The notes beneath the pieces are model-generated. The model saw only the letters and a list, made by a program, of their open reading frames with translations. It was not told where the DNA came from and did no database searches. A DNA stretch of 59,772 nucleotides from Rhodospirillales bacterium (GTDB lineage: Bacteria > Pseudomonadota > Alphaproteobacteria > SP197). Made by a program: the position numbers and the translations under genes. The stretch covers positions 1 to 59,772 of the forward strand of contig JACONG010000007.1 of the NCBI GenBank assembly GCA_014323865.1, read 5' to 3'. Of this stretch, positions 18,393 through 26,535 are shown one piece after another (the first letter of the stretch is position 1; each line of letters opens with the position of its first letter).

Positions 18393-19091
18393 TTAGTCCA
18401 GAGCGGCGTGAGGCATGCGGAGTTGTTCATGCCAGTCCTGCCGCAGTGTTGCAGCCTGATTGGCGAAGCCGTCGCCGGTCTCCGCGCAATGGACGATGCG
18501 GTCGGCACGGAAGTGCCGGAACGCCGTGCGCAGCTCGCACCATGCCGCGAGCACCGTTGTTTCGGTGTAGTAGATAACCGCCAAGGGAAAGACCGTGCGG
18601 TCCGTCTCCCTTCCGTCACCGTCCCTGTAGAGCAGGCGAAGCCGCAGGTCGTCGCGGACGGCACGGCGCAGCAGGCCCATGTCGACATTGTCGGGATCGG
18701 CTGCCCCGAAGCGGGAGATGACGAAGCGGCCGTCGTCGAGATCGCGCCCGAGCGCCTCGGGCAGAACCTCGGCGATCTTGGCGGCGACCCGATCCGCGGC
18801 GGCCTCAAGCCCCTTGTCGCCGATGCGCTGCAGGAGCCCCAGCCCGACCACGATGGCTTCGATCTCCTCCCGGTCGAACATCAACGGCGGCAGGTCATAG
18901 CCGGGCCGCATGATGTAGCCGATGCCCGCGGCACCTTCGATTGGGACGCGCATTGCCATCAGAGCGGCGATGTCGCGATAGATCGTGCGCGGGGTCACCT
19001 CGAGCGCTTCGGCAAGCTGTGCTGCCGTCATTGATGAGCGGGCCCGGCGCAGGATCTGGATCAACTCGAACAGGCGGTCGGCGCGGCGCAT
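18393..19091 (-). CDS. YafY-type HTH/WYL-domain transcriptional regulator
   Basis: A 232-residue regulator. Residues 1-60 form a DeoR-like winged helix (MRRADRLFELIQILRRARSS, then EVTPRTIYRDIAALMAMRVP), and residues about 130-215 form a WYL domain (VRDDLRLRLLYRDGDG and YTETTVLAAWCELR), which senses nucleic acid or a small ligand in other members. It is divergent from a PPOX-class flavoprotein gene, a common pairing in alphaproteobacteria. A perfect 20-bp palindrome lies between the two starts and is the obvious operator, so it probably controls both genes. Confidence 0.87.
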   Translation of the reverse strand: MRRADRLFELIQILRRARSSMTAAQLAEALEVTPRTIYRDIAALMAMRVPIEGAAGIGYIMRPGYDLPPLMFDREEIEAIVVGLGLLQRIGDKGLEAAADRVAAKIAEVLPEALGRDLDDGRFVISRFGAADPDNVDMGLLRRAVRDDLRLRLLYRDGDGRETDRTVFPLAVIYYTETTVLAAWCELRTAFRHFRADRIVHCAETGDGFANQAATLRQDWHEQLRMPHAALD

Positions 19092-19130
19092 CGCATGATA
19101 TCTCCATGGCAGGCAGGGTGCCCGTTCATT

Positions 19131-19150
19131 CCTGACAGCATGCTGTCAGG
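19131..19150. promoter_or_regulatory. Perfect 20-bp palindrome, likely operator of the WYL regulator
   Basis: CCTGACAGCATGCTGTCAGG is self-complementary over its full length and sits 40 bases from each of the two divergent start codons. A related half site (CTGAAATGTCAGGAGG) lies downstream and overlaps the ribosome binding site of the PPOX gene. Position and symmetry fit a dimeric repressor site. Confidence 0.65.
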
Positions 19151-19189
19151 AGCCATGGGTGATAGTGCCTGAAATGTCAGGAGGATGTC

Positions 19190-19732
19190 ATGCCCAACCC
19201 CCAGCCCGCCCTGGATCAGCGCTTCACCGACTTCATCGAACGTCAGCAAATGTTCTTTGTCGCAACGGCGGCCGAAGACGGTCGTGTCAACGTCTCGCCC
19301 AAGGGGCTCGACAGCTTGCGCATTCTCGCGCCCGATCGTATCGTCTGGCTGAACCTGACCGGCAGCGGCAATGAAACCTCCGCCCATCTCCAGGTCAAGA
19401 ATCGCATCACGCTGATGTTCTGCGCGTTCGAGGGCGCTCCGATGATCTTGCGGGTTTACGGCTCGGCCCGTCTGCTGCATCCACGCGATGACGGCTGGAG
19501 CGAGCTGCTCGGCCTTTTCCCCGTCATGGCTGGCTCGCGCCAGATCTTCGACATCGCCATTGATCGGGTCGAGCCATCCTGTGGCAGCGGTGTGCCGCTC
19601 TATGCCTACAAGGGACAGCGCGGCAAGACACAGCTCGTGCCGTTCTACGACAAGATGGGCGAAGAAAAGGTGCGCCAGTATTGGGACACCAAGAACAAGG
19701 TGAATATCGACGGCCTGGCGACGGGAATCTGA
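19190..19732 (+). CDS. PPOX-class pyridoxamine 5'-phosphate oxidase family protein
   Basis: A 180-residue split-barrel FMN- or F420-binding protein. The fold is suggested by the N-terminal FIERQQMFFVATAAEDGRVN, NVSPKG and WLNLTGSGNETSAH, then NRITLMFCAFEGAP, which is the usual layout of this PPOX subgroup. Proteins of this kind are often annotated as general stress or redox proteins, with no settled reaction. GTCAGGAGGATGTC precedes the ATG. The divergent WYL regulator and shared palindrome suggest inducible expression, with the PPOX protein handling the compound or stress that the regulator senses. Confidence 0.85.
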   Translation: MPNPQPALDQRFTDFIERQQMFFVATAAEDGRVNVSPKGLDSLRILAPDRIVWLNLTGSGNETSAHLQVKNRITLMFCAFEGAPMILRVYGSARLLHPRDDGWSELLGLFPVMAGSRQIFDIAIDRVEPSCGSGVPLYAYKGQRGKTQLVPFYDKMGEEKVRQYWDTKNKVNIDGLATGI

Positions 19733-19849
19733 ACCCGTGCGATTAAGCGCCACCGTCCGTTCAGACGGCGGTTGCCACCACGGTGTTGCGCGCTCGGAAG
19801 TGCCCGACAAGCGACACGCCGCCAAGGCTCTTGTGCTAAGACAGGAGTT

Positions 19850-20119
19850 GTCCTGCACAGAGTACAGGCTCACCATGTGAATGTGGTCTTCCAGTCTTTT
19901 GCTGAACACACTGGTCAGGCGAGTGAACCAGCGCATACCCATCCGCATGGTCAGGCTCTGGCGCTTCACATAGTTGGTGCTGACGTGCTTGGGATCGGTA
20001 GAGCCTTCCAACCATTGCTTCTTGATGCGCCCGTGCACTCAAGCGTGGCTGTACTTTCGCTCATGGCTCTTGCCGTCCGTCTGGTAGCCGTACAGTTTCA
20101 CCAGTTTGGCGCGCATCTA
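19850..20119 (-). pseudogene. IS1-family transposase remnant
   Basis: Leftward reading gives AKLVKLYGYQTDGKSHERKY, an in-frame stop, then DPKHVSTNYVKRQSLTMRMG and MRWFTRLTSVFSKRLEDHIH. This matches the C-terminal catalytic part of IS1-like transposases (in relatives: ISTSYVERQNLTMRMSMRRF). The C-terminus degrades after HMVSLYS, and I see no terminal inverted repeats. Only about 90 residues survive, so the element cannot transpose. It marks old mobile-element activity just upstream of a more AT-rich block. Confidence 0.65.
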
Positions 20120-20306
20120 CATCCGGCTTCAATCGCGGTCCAAGTCCAAACATCGCCCGCACCTTCAGGGGGGACTTTGCCTTCTCAATGTTCTTAGCCT
20201 TGGCATAAGAGAATGACCAGATTGACAGTTAGAAAGTAAAACATTCACTTTTATTTCTCATGATCTTTGTCACCGAACCAATTAATCTACTAGTCATCTT
20301 TAAGAG

Positions 20307-20335
20307 TTGACCTGAGTCGTGCGCTGTGGTATGGT
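20307..20335 (+). promoter_or_regulatory. Sigma70-type promoter for the ribbon-helix-helix gene
   Basis: TTGACC (20307-20312) and TATGGT (20330-20335) are separated by 17 bases in an AT-rich stretch. The predicted transcript would begin near 20342, leaving a leader of about 115 bases before the ATG at 20459. Confidence 0.5.
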
Positions 20336-20458
20336 TTAATGTCAAATCGGCTTAGACGAAGCGTGTATGGACTCGGCAAAGTGATTTTTGTATGCGAAAT
20401 GTATAACAAGGCTTCGCGATGCCCAGTTTCAGGGCACAAATCGAGGGAGGACTCCACC

Positions 20459-20752
20459 ATGTGTCAGGTTTTTGCCGGTCAGGATACCGTGCGTTATGCC
20501 TGTATCACCCGTCGGTTGCGTCTGAACGGACAGAGCACCAGCATCCGGCTCGAAAACGCATTTTGGGATATTCTAGACGATATCGCCGCCAACGAGGGCG
20601 TTTCAACCCCACATTTCTTGTCGAAGCTTCATGACGAGGTTCTCGAACTGCGAGGCGAGCCATCCAATTTCACCTCCCTGTTGCGCTGCGCCTGCCTGAA
20701 ATTCCTAGAGCTTTCGCCAGACCGAAAGCCCGCGGCCATCGCAGCCGAGTAA
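20459..20752 (+). CDS. Small ribbon-helix-helix domain protein
   Basis: A 97-residue protein with a ribbon-helix-helix fold in its central part: RRLRLNGQSTSIRLENAFWD is the DNA-contacting strand and first helix, and DIAANEGVSTPHFLSKLHDE follows. The C-terminus reads FTSLLRCACLKFLEL. This matches the alphaproteobacterial RHH_4 group of small probable DNA-binding proteins. The start follows GAGGGAGG. Its own promoter and leader suggest it is transcribed alone. The target genes are unknown; the glyoxalase gene follows about 115 bases downstream and is a possible target by position only. Confidence 0.75.
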   Translation: MCQVFAGQDTVRYACITRRLRLNGQSTSIRLENAFWDILDDIAANEGVSTPHFLSKLHDEVLELRGEPSNFTSLLRCACLKFLELSPDRKPAAIAAE

Positions 20753-20868
20753 CTCGCATGATCCCGTAAAAGAAAAATTTCAAGGGTAGTATCCGCATAC
20801 TACCCAGCCTCCCGGAATGGCTGTCTAAGCTGCAGGGCAAGACATGAAAGCTGGACAGGAGGCCAACT

Positions 20869-21264
20869 TTGGCCAAAAGCATTCACTCCATGATCCGCGT
20901 GCTGGACGAGGATCGTTCGGTGGCGTTCTACCGCGAAGCTTTCGGCCTCGAATTGGCGGACCGTCTCGACTTTCCTGATTTCACGCTGATCTACCTGAGC
21001 AACGCCGAGGCGGAGTTCGAGGTCGAACTGACTGTCAACAAAAGCCGGACAGAGCCTTATGACCTGGGCGACGGTTACGGGCACCTGGCGGTTTTGGTCG
21101 ATGACCTCGATGCTGAACACGCGCGTTTGGAGGCCGCCGGTCTCGCCCCGCGCAAGCTCGTCACCTTTGCGCCGGCAGGTAAGTTTGTTGCCCGGTTCTT
21201 CTTCATCGCAGATCCCGACGGTTACCAGATCGAAGTTCTGGAACGGGGCGGGCGTTACCAATGA
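20869..21264 (+). CDS. VOC-family glyoxalase I-like protein
   Basis: A 131-residue vicinal-oxygen-chelate protein resembling lactoylglutathione lyase. Motifs in order: SIHSMIRVLDEDRSVAFYRE with an N-terminal metal histidine, FEVELTVN with a Glu ligand, DGYGHLAVLVDD with a second His, and IADPDGYQIEVLER with the last Glu. Full glyoxalase I enzymes remove methylglyoxal with glutathione. The start is a TTG at 20869, supported by GGACAGGAGG just upstream. It directly precedes the dehydrogenase pair, so it may clear a reactive aldehyde or ketone made there (inference). Confidence 0.85.
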   Translation: MAKSIHSMIRVLDEDRSVAFYREAFGLELADRLDFPDFTLIYLSNAEAEFEVELTVNKSRTEPYDLGDGYGHLAVLVDDLDAEHARLEAAGLAPRKLVTFAPAGKFVARFFFIADPDGYQIEVLERGGRYQ

Positions 21265-21287
21265 TCGCAAAAAGAAGGAATGGAGAC

Positions 21288-21812
21288 ATGTCCGACATGC
21301 AAGACCTGAGCGTGCTGACACGCCGAGACCTGCTGAAGCGCGCCAGCGCGGCCAGCGCGTCCCTCGTCGTGGGTGCCGGATTTCTGGCCGCCCCCAATGC
21401 GGCCTAAGCCTATGCTCCCACATCGCTGGATGCCGAGACCTTTGCAACCCTCGTGCAGATGGCACGTGACATCTATCCCCACGACAAGGTGGGCGACGAA
21501 TTCTACGTGATCGCCGTCAAGGGATACGACACCCCCGAGGCCGCCCCCGGCATTGCGGACGGCATCGCAGCGCTGAATGCCGCTGCCCAGGGCAGAGGCT
21601 TTGACAGCTACCTCGCCACTGGGTGGGAACGCGACCGCGTCGACATCCTGCGCGGTATGGAAAACAGCGCCTTCTTCCAGCAGATCCGCGGCGGATTGGT
21701 GACCGGCCTCTACAACCAGAAGGCCGTCTGGCCGATCTTTGGCTACGAGGGCGAGAGCTTCAGCAAAGGCGGCTACATCAACCGCGGTTTCAACGACATC
21801 AACTGGCTCTGA
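21288..21812 (+). pseudogene. Tat-exported small subunit of a gluconate/sorbitol dehydrogenase, interrupted by TAA
   Basis: From an ATG at 21288 the frame encodes a twin-arginine signal (VLTRRDLLKRASAASASLVV), then reaches TAA at 21405-21407 right at the expected signal cleavage region. The same frame resumes with AYAPTSLDAETFATLVQMAR and continues to 21812 as a normal gluconate 2-dehydrogenase subunit 3-type protein (PHDKVGDEFYVIAVKGYD). In intact systems this subunit escorts the FAD subunit to the periplasm. The rest of the frame is undamaged, so the stop is either very recent, an assembly error, or bypassed. Reinitiation at GTG 21453 would give a protein without a signal. Confidence 0.75.
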
Positions 21813-21833
21813 GTCGTAGGGAGGACAAGCATT

Positions 21834-23405
21834 ATGGCTGCACCTTTTGATCTGACCGACGACAGCGTGGTCGTCATCATCGGCACCGGCGCAGGCGGCG
21901 GCGTTCTGGCCAACGAACTGGCGCAGAAAGGCGTCTCAGTCGTGGCTCTCGAAGCAGGTGCCCGGCATTTGCCGGAGGATTTTATCAACGACGAATGGGA
22001 CAGCTTTGTCCAGCTGGCTTGGCTTGACCCGCGCACCACTTCGGGCGACTGGCGCGTCGCCAAGGACTTCAGCGGCTTGCCGGCCTGGATCGTGAAGTCG
22101 GTGGGCGGCGCCACCCAGCACTGGGCAGGCGCATCGCTGAGGTTCCAGGAGCATGAATGGAAGGCGGAAACGACCTATGGACCCGTGCAAGGGGCCTCGC
22201 TGCTGGATTGGCCGATTGATGCCGCCGAGATGGATCCTTGGTACACCAAGGCTGAGGACAAGCTTGTGGTCACCCGCACTGGCGACCGTCCCGGACTACC
22301 GGGCAACAACAACTACCTTGTCTTTGAAAAAGGTGCCCAAGCGCTCGGTTACCAGCAGGTCCATACCGGCCGCATGGCGATCAACTCGGACGACAAGCGC
22401 GACCGGCTGATGTGCCAGCAGACCGGTTTCTGCTTCCAGGGCTGTAAATGGGGCAGCAAGTGGTCGGCAGGCTATGTCGACATCCCGGAGGGCGAAGCGA
22501 CCGGCAACTTGGAAGTTCGGACACAATCGCACGTCGCCCGGATCCTGCACGACGACAGCGGCAAGGTCACCGGTGTCGAATACTTCGACGCCGATGGTAA
22601 TCTGCAGATGCAGAAGGCTCGCGTCGTGTGTGTGGCCGGCAATTCGTTCGAAAGCCCGCGGCTGCTGCTGAATTCAGCTTCGTCGATGTTCCCCGACGGG
22701 CTCGCCAACCGTTCGGGCCAGGTCGGGCGGAACTATATGCGGCACATGAGTGGCTCGGTTTACGCCGTGTTCGACAAACCAGTGAAGATGTGGCGCGGCA
22801 CTACCATGGCCGGCATCATCCAGGACGAAGCGCGTCACGATCCGTCGCGCGGCTTCGTTGGTGGATACGAACTCGAAACGTTGGCATTGGGCCTGCCGTT
22901 CATGGCCGCCTTCCTGGATCCGGGAGCTTGGGGTCGGGAGTTCACTTCGGCGCTGGATGCCTACGAGAACATGGCCGGCATGTGGATCGTGGGCGAGGAC
23001 ATGCCGCAGGAGGCCAACCGCGTCACGCTCAACCACGACGTCACAGACCAATACGGTCTTCCGGTGGTCAATGTCCATTTCGACGACCATCCAAACGACA
23101 TCGCGATGCGCAATCATGCTTATCAACAGGGTCAGGCCGTTTATGACGCGGTAGGTGCCACGCGCACCTTCCCGACGCCGCCCTATCCGTCGACTCACAA
23201 CCTCGGCACCAACCGGATGTCCGAAAGCCCGCGCGACGGCGTCGTGAATAAGTGGGGTCAGACCCACGACATCGCAAACCTGTTCGTCTCTGACGGCTCG
23301 CAGTTCACTACGGGTGCGGCGGAGAACCCGACGCTGACCATCGTCGCGCTGGCGATCCGGCAGGCAGATTATGTTGCCGGCGAGCTGAGCAAAGGTAACA
23401 TCTGA
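21834..23405 (+). CDS. GMC-family FAD-dependent dehydrogenase (sugar/polyol oxidising, large subunit)
   Basis: A 523-residue GMC oxidoreductase. The N-terminal FAD motif is VVVIIGTGAGGGVLANELAQ, followed by VVALEAGARH. The C-terminal domain has PYPSTHNLGTNRMSESP, with the conserved His-Asn neighbourhood, and NPTLTIVALAIRQADYV. It has no signal peptide, as is usual for large subunits of gluconate or sorbitol dehydrogenases that are exported by riding on the Tat-tagged small subunit encoded 20 bases upstream. No cytochrome c subunit gene follows. With the small-subunit gene interrupted, export of this enzyme is doubtful. Confidence 0.85.
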   Translation: MAAPFDLTDDSVVVIIGTGAGGGVLANELAQKGVSVVALEAGARHLPEDFINDEWDSFVQLAWLDPRTTSGDWRVAKDFSGLPAWIVKSVGGATQHWAGASLRFQEHEWKAETTYGPVQGASLLDWPIDAAEMDPWYTKAEDKLVVTRTGDRPGLPGNNNYLVFEKGAQALGYQQVHTGRMAINSDDKRDRLMCQQTGFCFQGCKWGSKWSAGYVDIPEGEATGNLEVRTQSHVARILHDDSGKVTGVEYFDADGNLQMQKARVVCVAGNSFESPRLLLNSASSMFPDGLANRSGQVGRNYMRHMSGSVYAVFDKPVKMWRGTTMAGIIQDEARHDPSRGFVGGYELETLALGLPFMAAFLDPGAWGREFTSALDAYENMAGMWIVGEDMPQEANRVTLNHDVTDQYGLPVVNVHFDDHPNDIAMRNHAYQQGQAVYDAVGATRTFPTPPYPSTHNLGTNRMSESPRDGVVNKWGQTHDIANLFVSDGSQFTTGAAENPTLTIVALAIRQADYVAGELSKGNI

Positions 23406-23444
23406 TTTCTGGGCCGCGGCGTCCTGCGTCGCGACCCATCACTG

Positions 23445-23585
23445 TCACATAGTGGATCAAGCTGTCGACCACCGGTTTCCGGTTCTCGACGAGGTAGCCG
23501 TAGGGGGCGGCACCCCAACCATCCACATAACCTTCTTGCCGCTGACGGCAACCTTGTCGCGGATTCGTTCCGCTGTAACCTAATG
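23445..23585 (-). mobile_element. Serine recombinase (resolvase/invertase family) fragment
   Basis: Leftward translation reads VTAERIRDKVAVSGKKVMWM, then VGVPP, and after a one-base shift PYGYLVENRKPVVDS. This is the conserved recombinase-domain block of large serine recombinases (relatives read IRDKIAASKAKGMWMGGVPP). Only about 45 residues remain. It abuts the truncated second FGGY kinase gene directly, so an integrating element or its deletion probably cut that gene. Confidence 0.7.
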
Positions 23586-24005
23586 CGTTGCTTTCATCGC
23601 TGACGACCGGAGCTCCGGCGAGCAAACTCACGATCCAGTCAGCTTTATGGAGGATGCGCACAACTGCCCGTCCATGTCTGGAGAACAAGCGCGCGCCATG
23701 CGCGGCGCTGTCACGTGGGCTACCCCAGGCTATGCGGTCCGGTATGACCATGCCCGCAACGGTATCATTGCACATAAGCGCGTCACCAGCTGGACGGCTC
23801 GCCTTGTCCAGCCCCACGACCGTGCCAGAGGTTCCGTCATCACGGTGGCCAATGCCGCTTCCCACACGTCGGGGCTCCAGAGGTTCACTCCGAAATCACG
23901 CAGCTTTGCGGAGGCCTTGCAAACGATGTTCCCTGCAGGCGAAAGAACGGCGGCGCGTACACCCGATATCCCGATATCGATACCAAAAGCATTGGGTCCT
24001 GTCAT
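23586..24005 (-). pseudogene. Truncated, frameshifted FGGY carbohydrate kinase (second kinase of the polyol operon)
   Basis: The ATG at 24005 overlaps the stop of the upstream aldolase-like gene. The frame begins with a kinase phosphate-binding motif (AFGIDIGISGVRAAVLSPAG), shifts frame near 23845, and continues GTVVGLDKASRPAGDALMCN and KADWIVSLLAGAPVVSDESN before ending at a recombinase fragment. About 140 of roughly 450-500 residues survive, without the ATP-binding C-terminal domain. It was evidently the last gene of the operon. Confidence 0.75.
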
Positions 24006-25033
24006 GATCTTGCTCCGTCCTGCAGCCGCGCCGTTCGGGCCTTTTGGAGTGATTGCCGATATTTCTCCGCGTCCCAGCCGAGAAGTTCGGCGATTTCGCT
24101 ATCGTCGAGACGCTTCGGTTCAGATGGCAAACGATAGACAACCTCGCCGATCATCTGCGCCAGAGCCTCCTGTGCGGGCGAGGCATCCTGCGGGATGGCG
24201 GCTCCTTTGTCCGGATAAAACGCGAGGGCTCCAGTCTGCCCATCGGGCCTCACAATCGGACCGCTTTCGGCGATGAATGGAGACGGGCCCAAAAAAATCA
24301 CCTGATCAGGAAAGAACGCGCTGCCCAAGGCCAAACCGAGCCGCACGGGATCAAAGGCAATGGCCGTGGTGGCCCCTGCACCAAGCGGTTTCCAAGGGGT
24401 GCCCGCGAGATCGGTGACTAATGACGGATCCGCTGCCCGGGACGGTGCAGCGCCAGGATCAAATGCGTTGCGCGCGCGCGCAAGGACGGCTTCGGCCTCG
24501 GCCGTCGTCTGTCCCACCGCGATGATGCCGTGATTGCCGAGGACAGCCCCCTGCGCGCCGGGCCGCCATGCCGCCCGGATGGCGCGGGCTAGAGCGGCAC
24601 CCGGTTTGACATAATCTACCCAGACGAGCCCCAGGGGATCCAGCTCGGATCGGGTAATGGGGACGGTGGCGCGGGCCAGGGTCGCCACGCAATGTGTGTG
24701 GATCACGACCGGCGCATCAAGGACAGCGTGAAAGCCGGCCTCGATCGATGGTCTGAGTCCATCACTGTTTTGAAACAGCTGCGGCGTGTCCGCCGTCGGC
24801 GCACTGGCAATAACCGCGTCCTTCATCGCGGCGGCATTTACGGCGGTAAAAACATCATTGGTCGCCGAATCGGCAAGCCACGTCCCGGAGGCCTTGATGA
24901 GCATGTGAGCGCCATTCTTGAAGGAGACGTTACCGCCTGGCCCCTGGATCTGCATGGGATCCTGCCCGATACGGGCGGATGCGAGGCGGAGTGCTGCAAA
25001 TTCGGCGCTCTGCCGTAGATCGGTTTCGGTCAT
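24002..25033 (-). CDS. Class II aldolase/adducin-domain protein (longer, two-part form)
   Basis: A 343-residue protein whose first 210 residues or so follow the class II aldolase/adducin fold: GPGGNVSFKNGAHMLIKASG near residue 31, a catalytic-type Glu in SIEAGFHAVL, metal ligands in VIHTHCVATL, and LGNHGIIAVG. The remaining 130 residues are an extra region unlike simple FucA enzymes, so it may be a sugar-phosphate aldolase or dehydratase of the longer type. The start at 25033 overlaps the stop of the GlpD-like gene (ATGA), and its own stop overlaps the kinase remnant, which indicates translational coupling. In the operon it would cleave or rearrange a phosphorylated ketose (inference). Confidence 0.75.
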   Translation of the reverse strand: MTETDLRQSAEFAALRLASARIGQDPMQIQGPGGNVSFKNGAHMLIKASGTWLADSATNDVFTAVNAAAMKDAVIASAPTADTPQLFQNSDGLRPSIEAGFHAVLDAPVVIHTHCVATLARATVPITRSELDPLGLVWVDYVKPGAALARAIRAAWRPGAQGAVLGNHGIIAVGQTTAEAEAVLARARNAFDPGAAPSRAADPSLVTDLAGTPWKPLGAGATTAIAFDPVRLGLALGSAFFPDQVIFLGPSPFIAESGPIVRPDGQTGALAFYPDKGAAIPQDASPAQEALAQMIGEVVYRLPSEPKRLDDSEIAELLGWDAEKYRQSLQKARTARLQDGARS

Positions 25034-26532
25034 GCGACCTCTGCACGCAAGAGCCACTCGGAAACCTGCGCCTGTTCGGCCGGAGTCATGAAGAGACTGT
25101 GTTTGGTGCGTCGTTCGAGCATGTCTTCAGCAGTCTGTGCCCATTCATGCTTCATGAGCCAATGGGCTTCGCGGGCATAGAAGAGGCCGCCAAAATGCAG
25201 GCCTAGATCCTCGATCCGTGTTACATCTTTCAGCAATCGAAAGGCATCAGTCCCGTAGCACACCGCGTAGTGCCAGGCTAAATCGTCGTCCATCCAGGCA
25301 AAGCGCCTTTTGAACGTCGCGAACCAGCGGGTGAATTCGGACCCGGGGATGTCGCCCCCGGGCAGTGGGCTTCCGTCGGTCCACGCCCCGTCCATCTGCG
25401 GAAACATCGGTGCGAGACGGTCCAGCGCGGCCTCTGCCAGTTTTCGGTAGGTCGTGAGTTTGCCGCCAAAGGCGGACAAAAGCGGTGCACGCCCGTCCTC
25501 GCCCCCGTCCATCTCAAACGTGTAGTCCCGGGTGACTGCGGATGCGCCTTTGGTAGCGTCATCATCGAACAGGGCCCGCACCCCGGAATAGGCCGAGCGA
25601 ATGTCTGCCTCAGTCAGATTGGCAAGAAAATAGTGGTTCAGAATGCCCAGAAGATAAGAGATTTCTACCTCATCTATCGCAACCGCTTCGGGTCGCCCGT
25701 CAAAGGGAATGTCGGTCGTGCCAACCAGGGCGAGGTCGTCGAAGTACGGATTGACAAAGATGATCCGCTTATCCGGTGCTTGCAGGACAAAACCGTGATC
25801 GCCGTCCCACCAGCGTTTCATGATGAGATGTGATCCTTTGACAAGGCGAATACGCTTTGAAGAATTCACGCCCGCAACCTGGCTAATCACGTTTTCTACC
25901 CATGGTCCGGCCCCATTGAACAACGCCCGGGCCGTCACTTCACGCGTCCCGTCCGGACCTTGGAGTGTGACCCGCCACATCGCCCCGTCCCGGCGCGCCG
26001 ATGCAACGCGGGTCCGGGTTCGGATTTCGGCCCCCCGCCTGGCTGCGTCCACCGCGTTGAGAACGACAAGCCGCGCATCGTCGATCCATACGTCGTAATA
26101 GGCAAATGCGTGGTCAAATCCATGGCGTAACGCTTTGCCTTCGGGTGCGGTGTCGAGGTGCACCGTCTTGGTAGCTGGAATGCGTTTGCGCCCCCCGAGA
26201 TTGTCATAGAGAAACAGCCCCAGCCGGATCAGCCAGCGCGGTCTTTGTTCCGATGAATGGATAAGCAAAAGCCGCAGAGGCCAGGCAAGATGCGGTGCTG
26301 CTTCAAGGACGACTTCACGCTCGATCAGGGCCTCGCGAACCAGTCGGAACTCGTAATGCTCAAGGTATCTCAAACCGCCATGAATGTATTTTCCCGAGCG
26401 AGACGATGTGCCTTGTGCAAGATCGTCTTTCTCTGCCAAAAGTACCCAAAGCCCGCGCCCGGCAGCATCCCGGGCCATTCCGGCACCGTTTATGCCACCG
26501 CCGATCACAACGAGATCATAGGGCTCGGACAT
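25030..26532 (-). CDS. GlpD/EryB-like FAD-dependent polyol-phosphate dehydrogenase
   Basis: A 500-residue FAD enzyme of the aerobic glycerol-3-phosphate dehydrogenase family. It has VVIGGGINGAGMARDAAGRG (FAD site, residues 9-28), QGTSSRSGKYIHGGLRYLEH, VKGSHLIM, DIPFDG and the C-terminal LSAFGGKLTTYRKLAE, followed by the GlpD-type C-terminal helical domain. The reaction is oxidation of a polyol phosphate to a ketose phosphate, with electrons going to quinone. EryB, the erythritol-phosphate dehydrogenase, has the same length and fold, and the EryA-like kinase in this operon makes an EryB-like role attractive, but glycerol 3-phosphate cannot be excluded. The ATG at 26532 is 3 bases from the preceding stop. 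Confidence 0.85.
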   Translation of the reverse strand: MSEPYDLVVIGGGINGAGMARDAAGRGLWVLLAEKDDLAQGTSSRSGKYIHGGLRYLEHYEFRLVREALIEREVVLEAAPHLAWPLRLLLIHSSEQRPRWLIRLGLFLYDNLGGRKRIPATKTVHLDTAPEGKALRHGFDHAFAYYDVWIDDARLVVLNAVDAARRGAEIRTRTRVASARRDGAMWRVTLQGPDGTREVTARALFNGAGPWVENVISQVAGVNSSKRIRLVKGSHLIMKRWWDGDHGFVLQAPDKRIIFVNPYFDDLALVGTTDIPFDGRPEAVAIDEVEISYLLGILNHYFLANLTEADIRSAYSGVRALFDDDATKGASAVTRDYTFEMDGGEDGRAPLLSAFGGKLTTYRKLAEAALDRLAPMFPQMDGAWTDGSPLPGGDIPGSEFTRWFATFKRRFAWMDDDLAWHYAVCYGTDAFRLLKDVTRIEDLGLHFGGLFYAREAHWLMKHEWAQTAEDMLERRTKHSLFMTPAEQAQVSEWLLRAEVA

Positions 26533-26535
26533 ACC

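Noticed and set aside
20339-20458. Rightward frame beginning MSNRLRRS as the N-terminus of the ribbon-helix-helix protein
   Set aside because: It overlaps the promoter and leader; the ATG at 20459 has GAGGGAGG and gives the usual family length.
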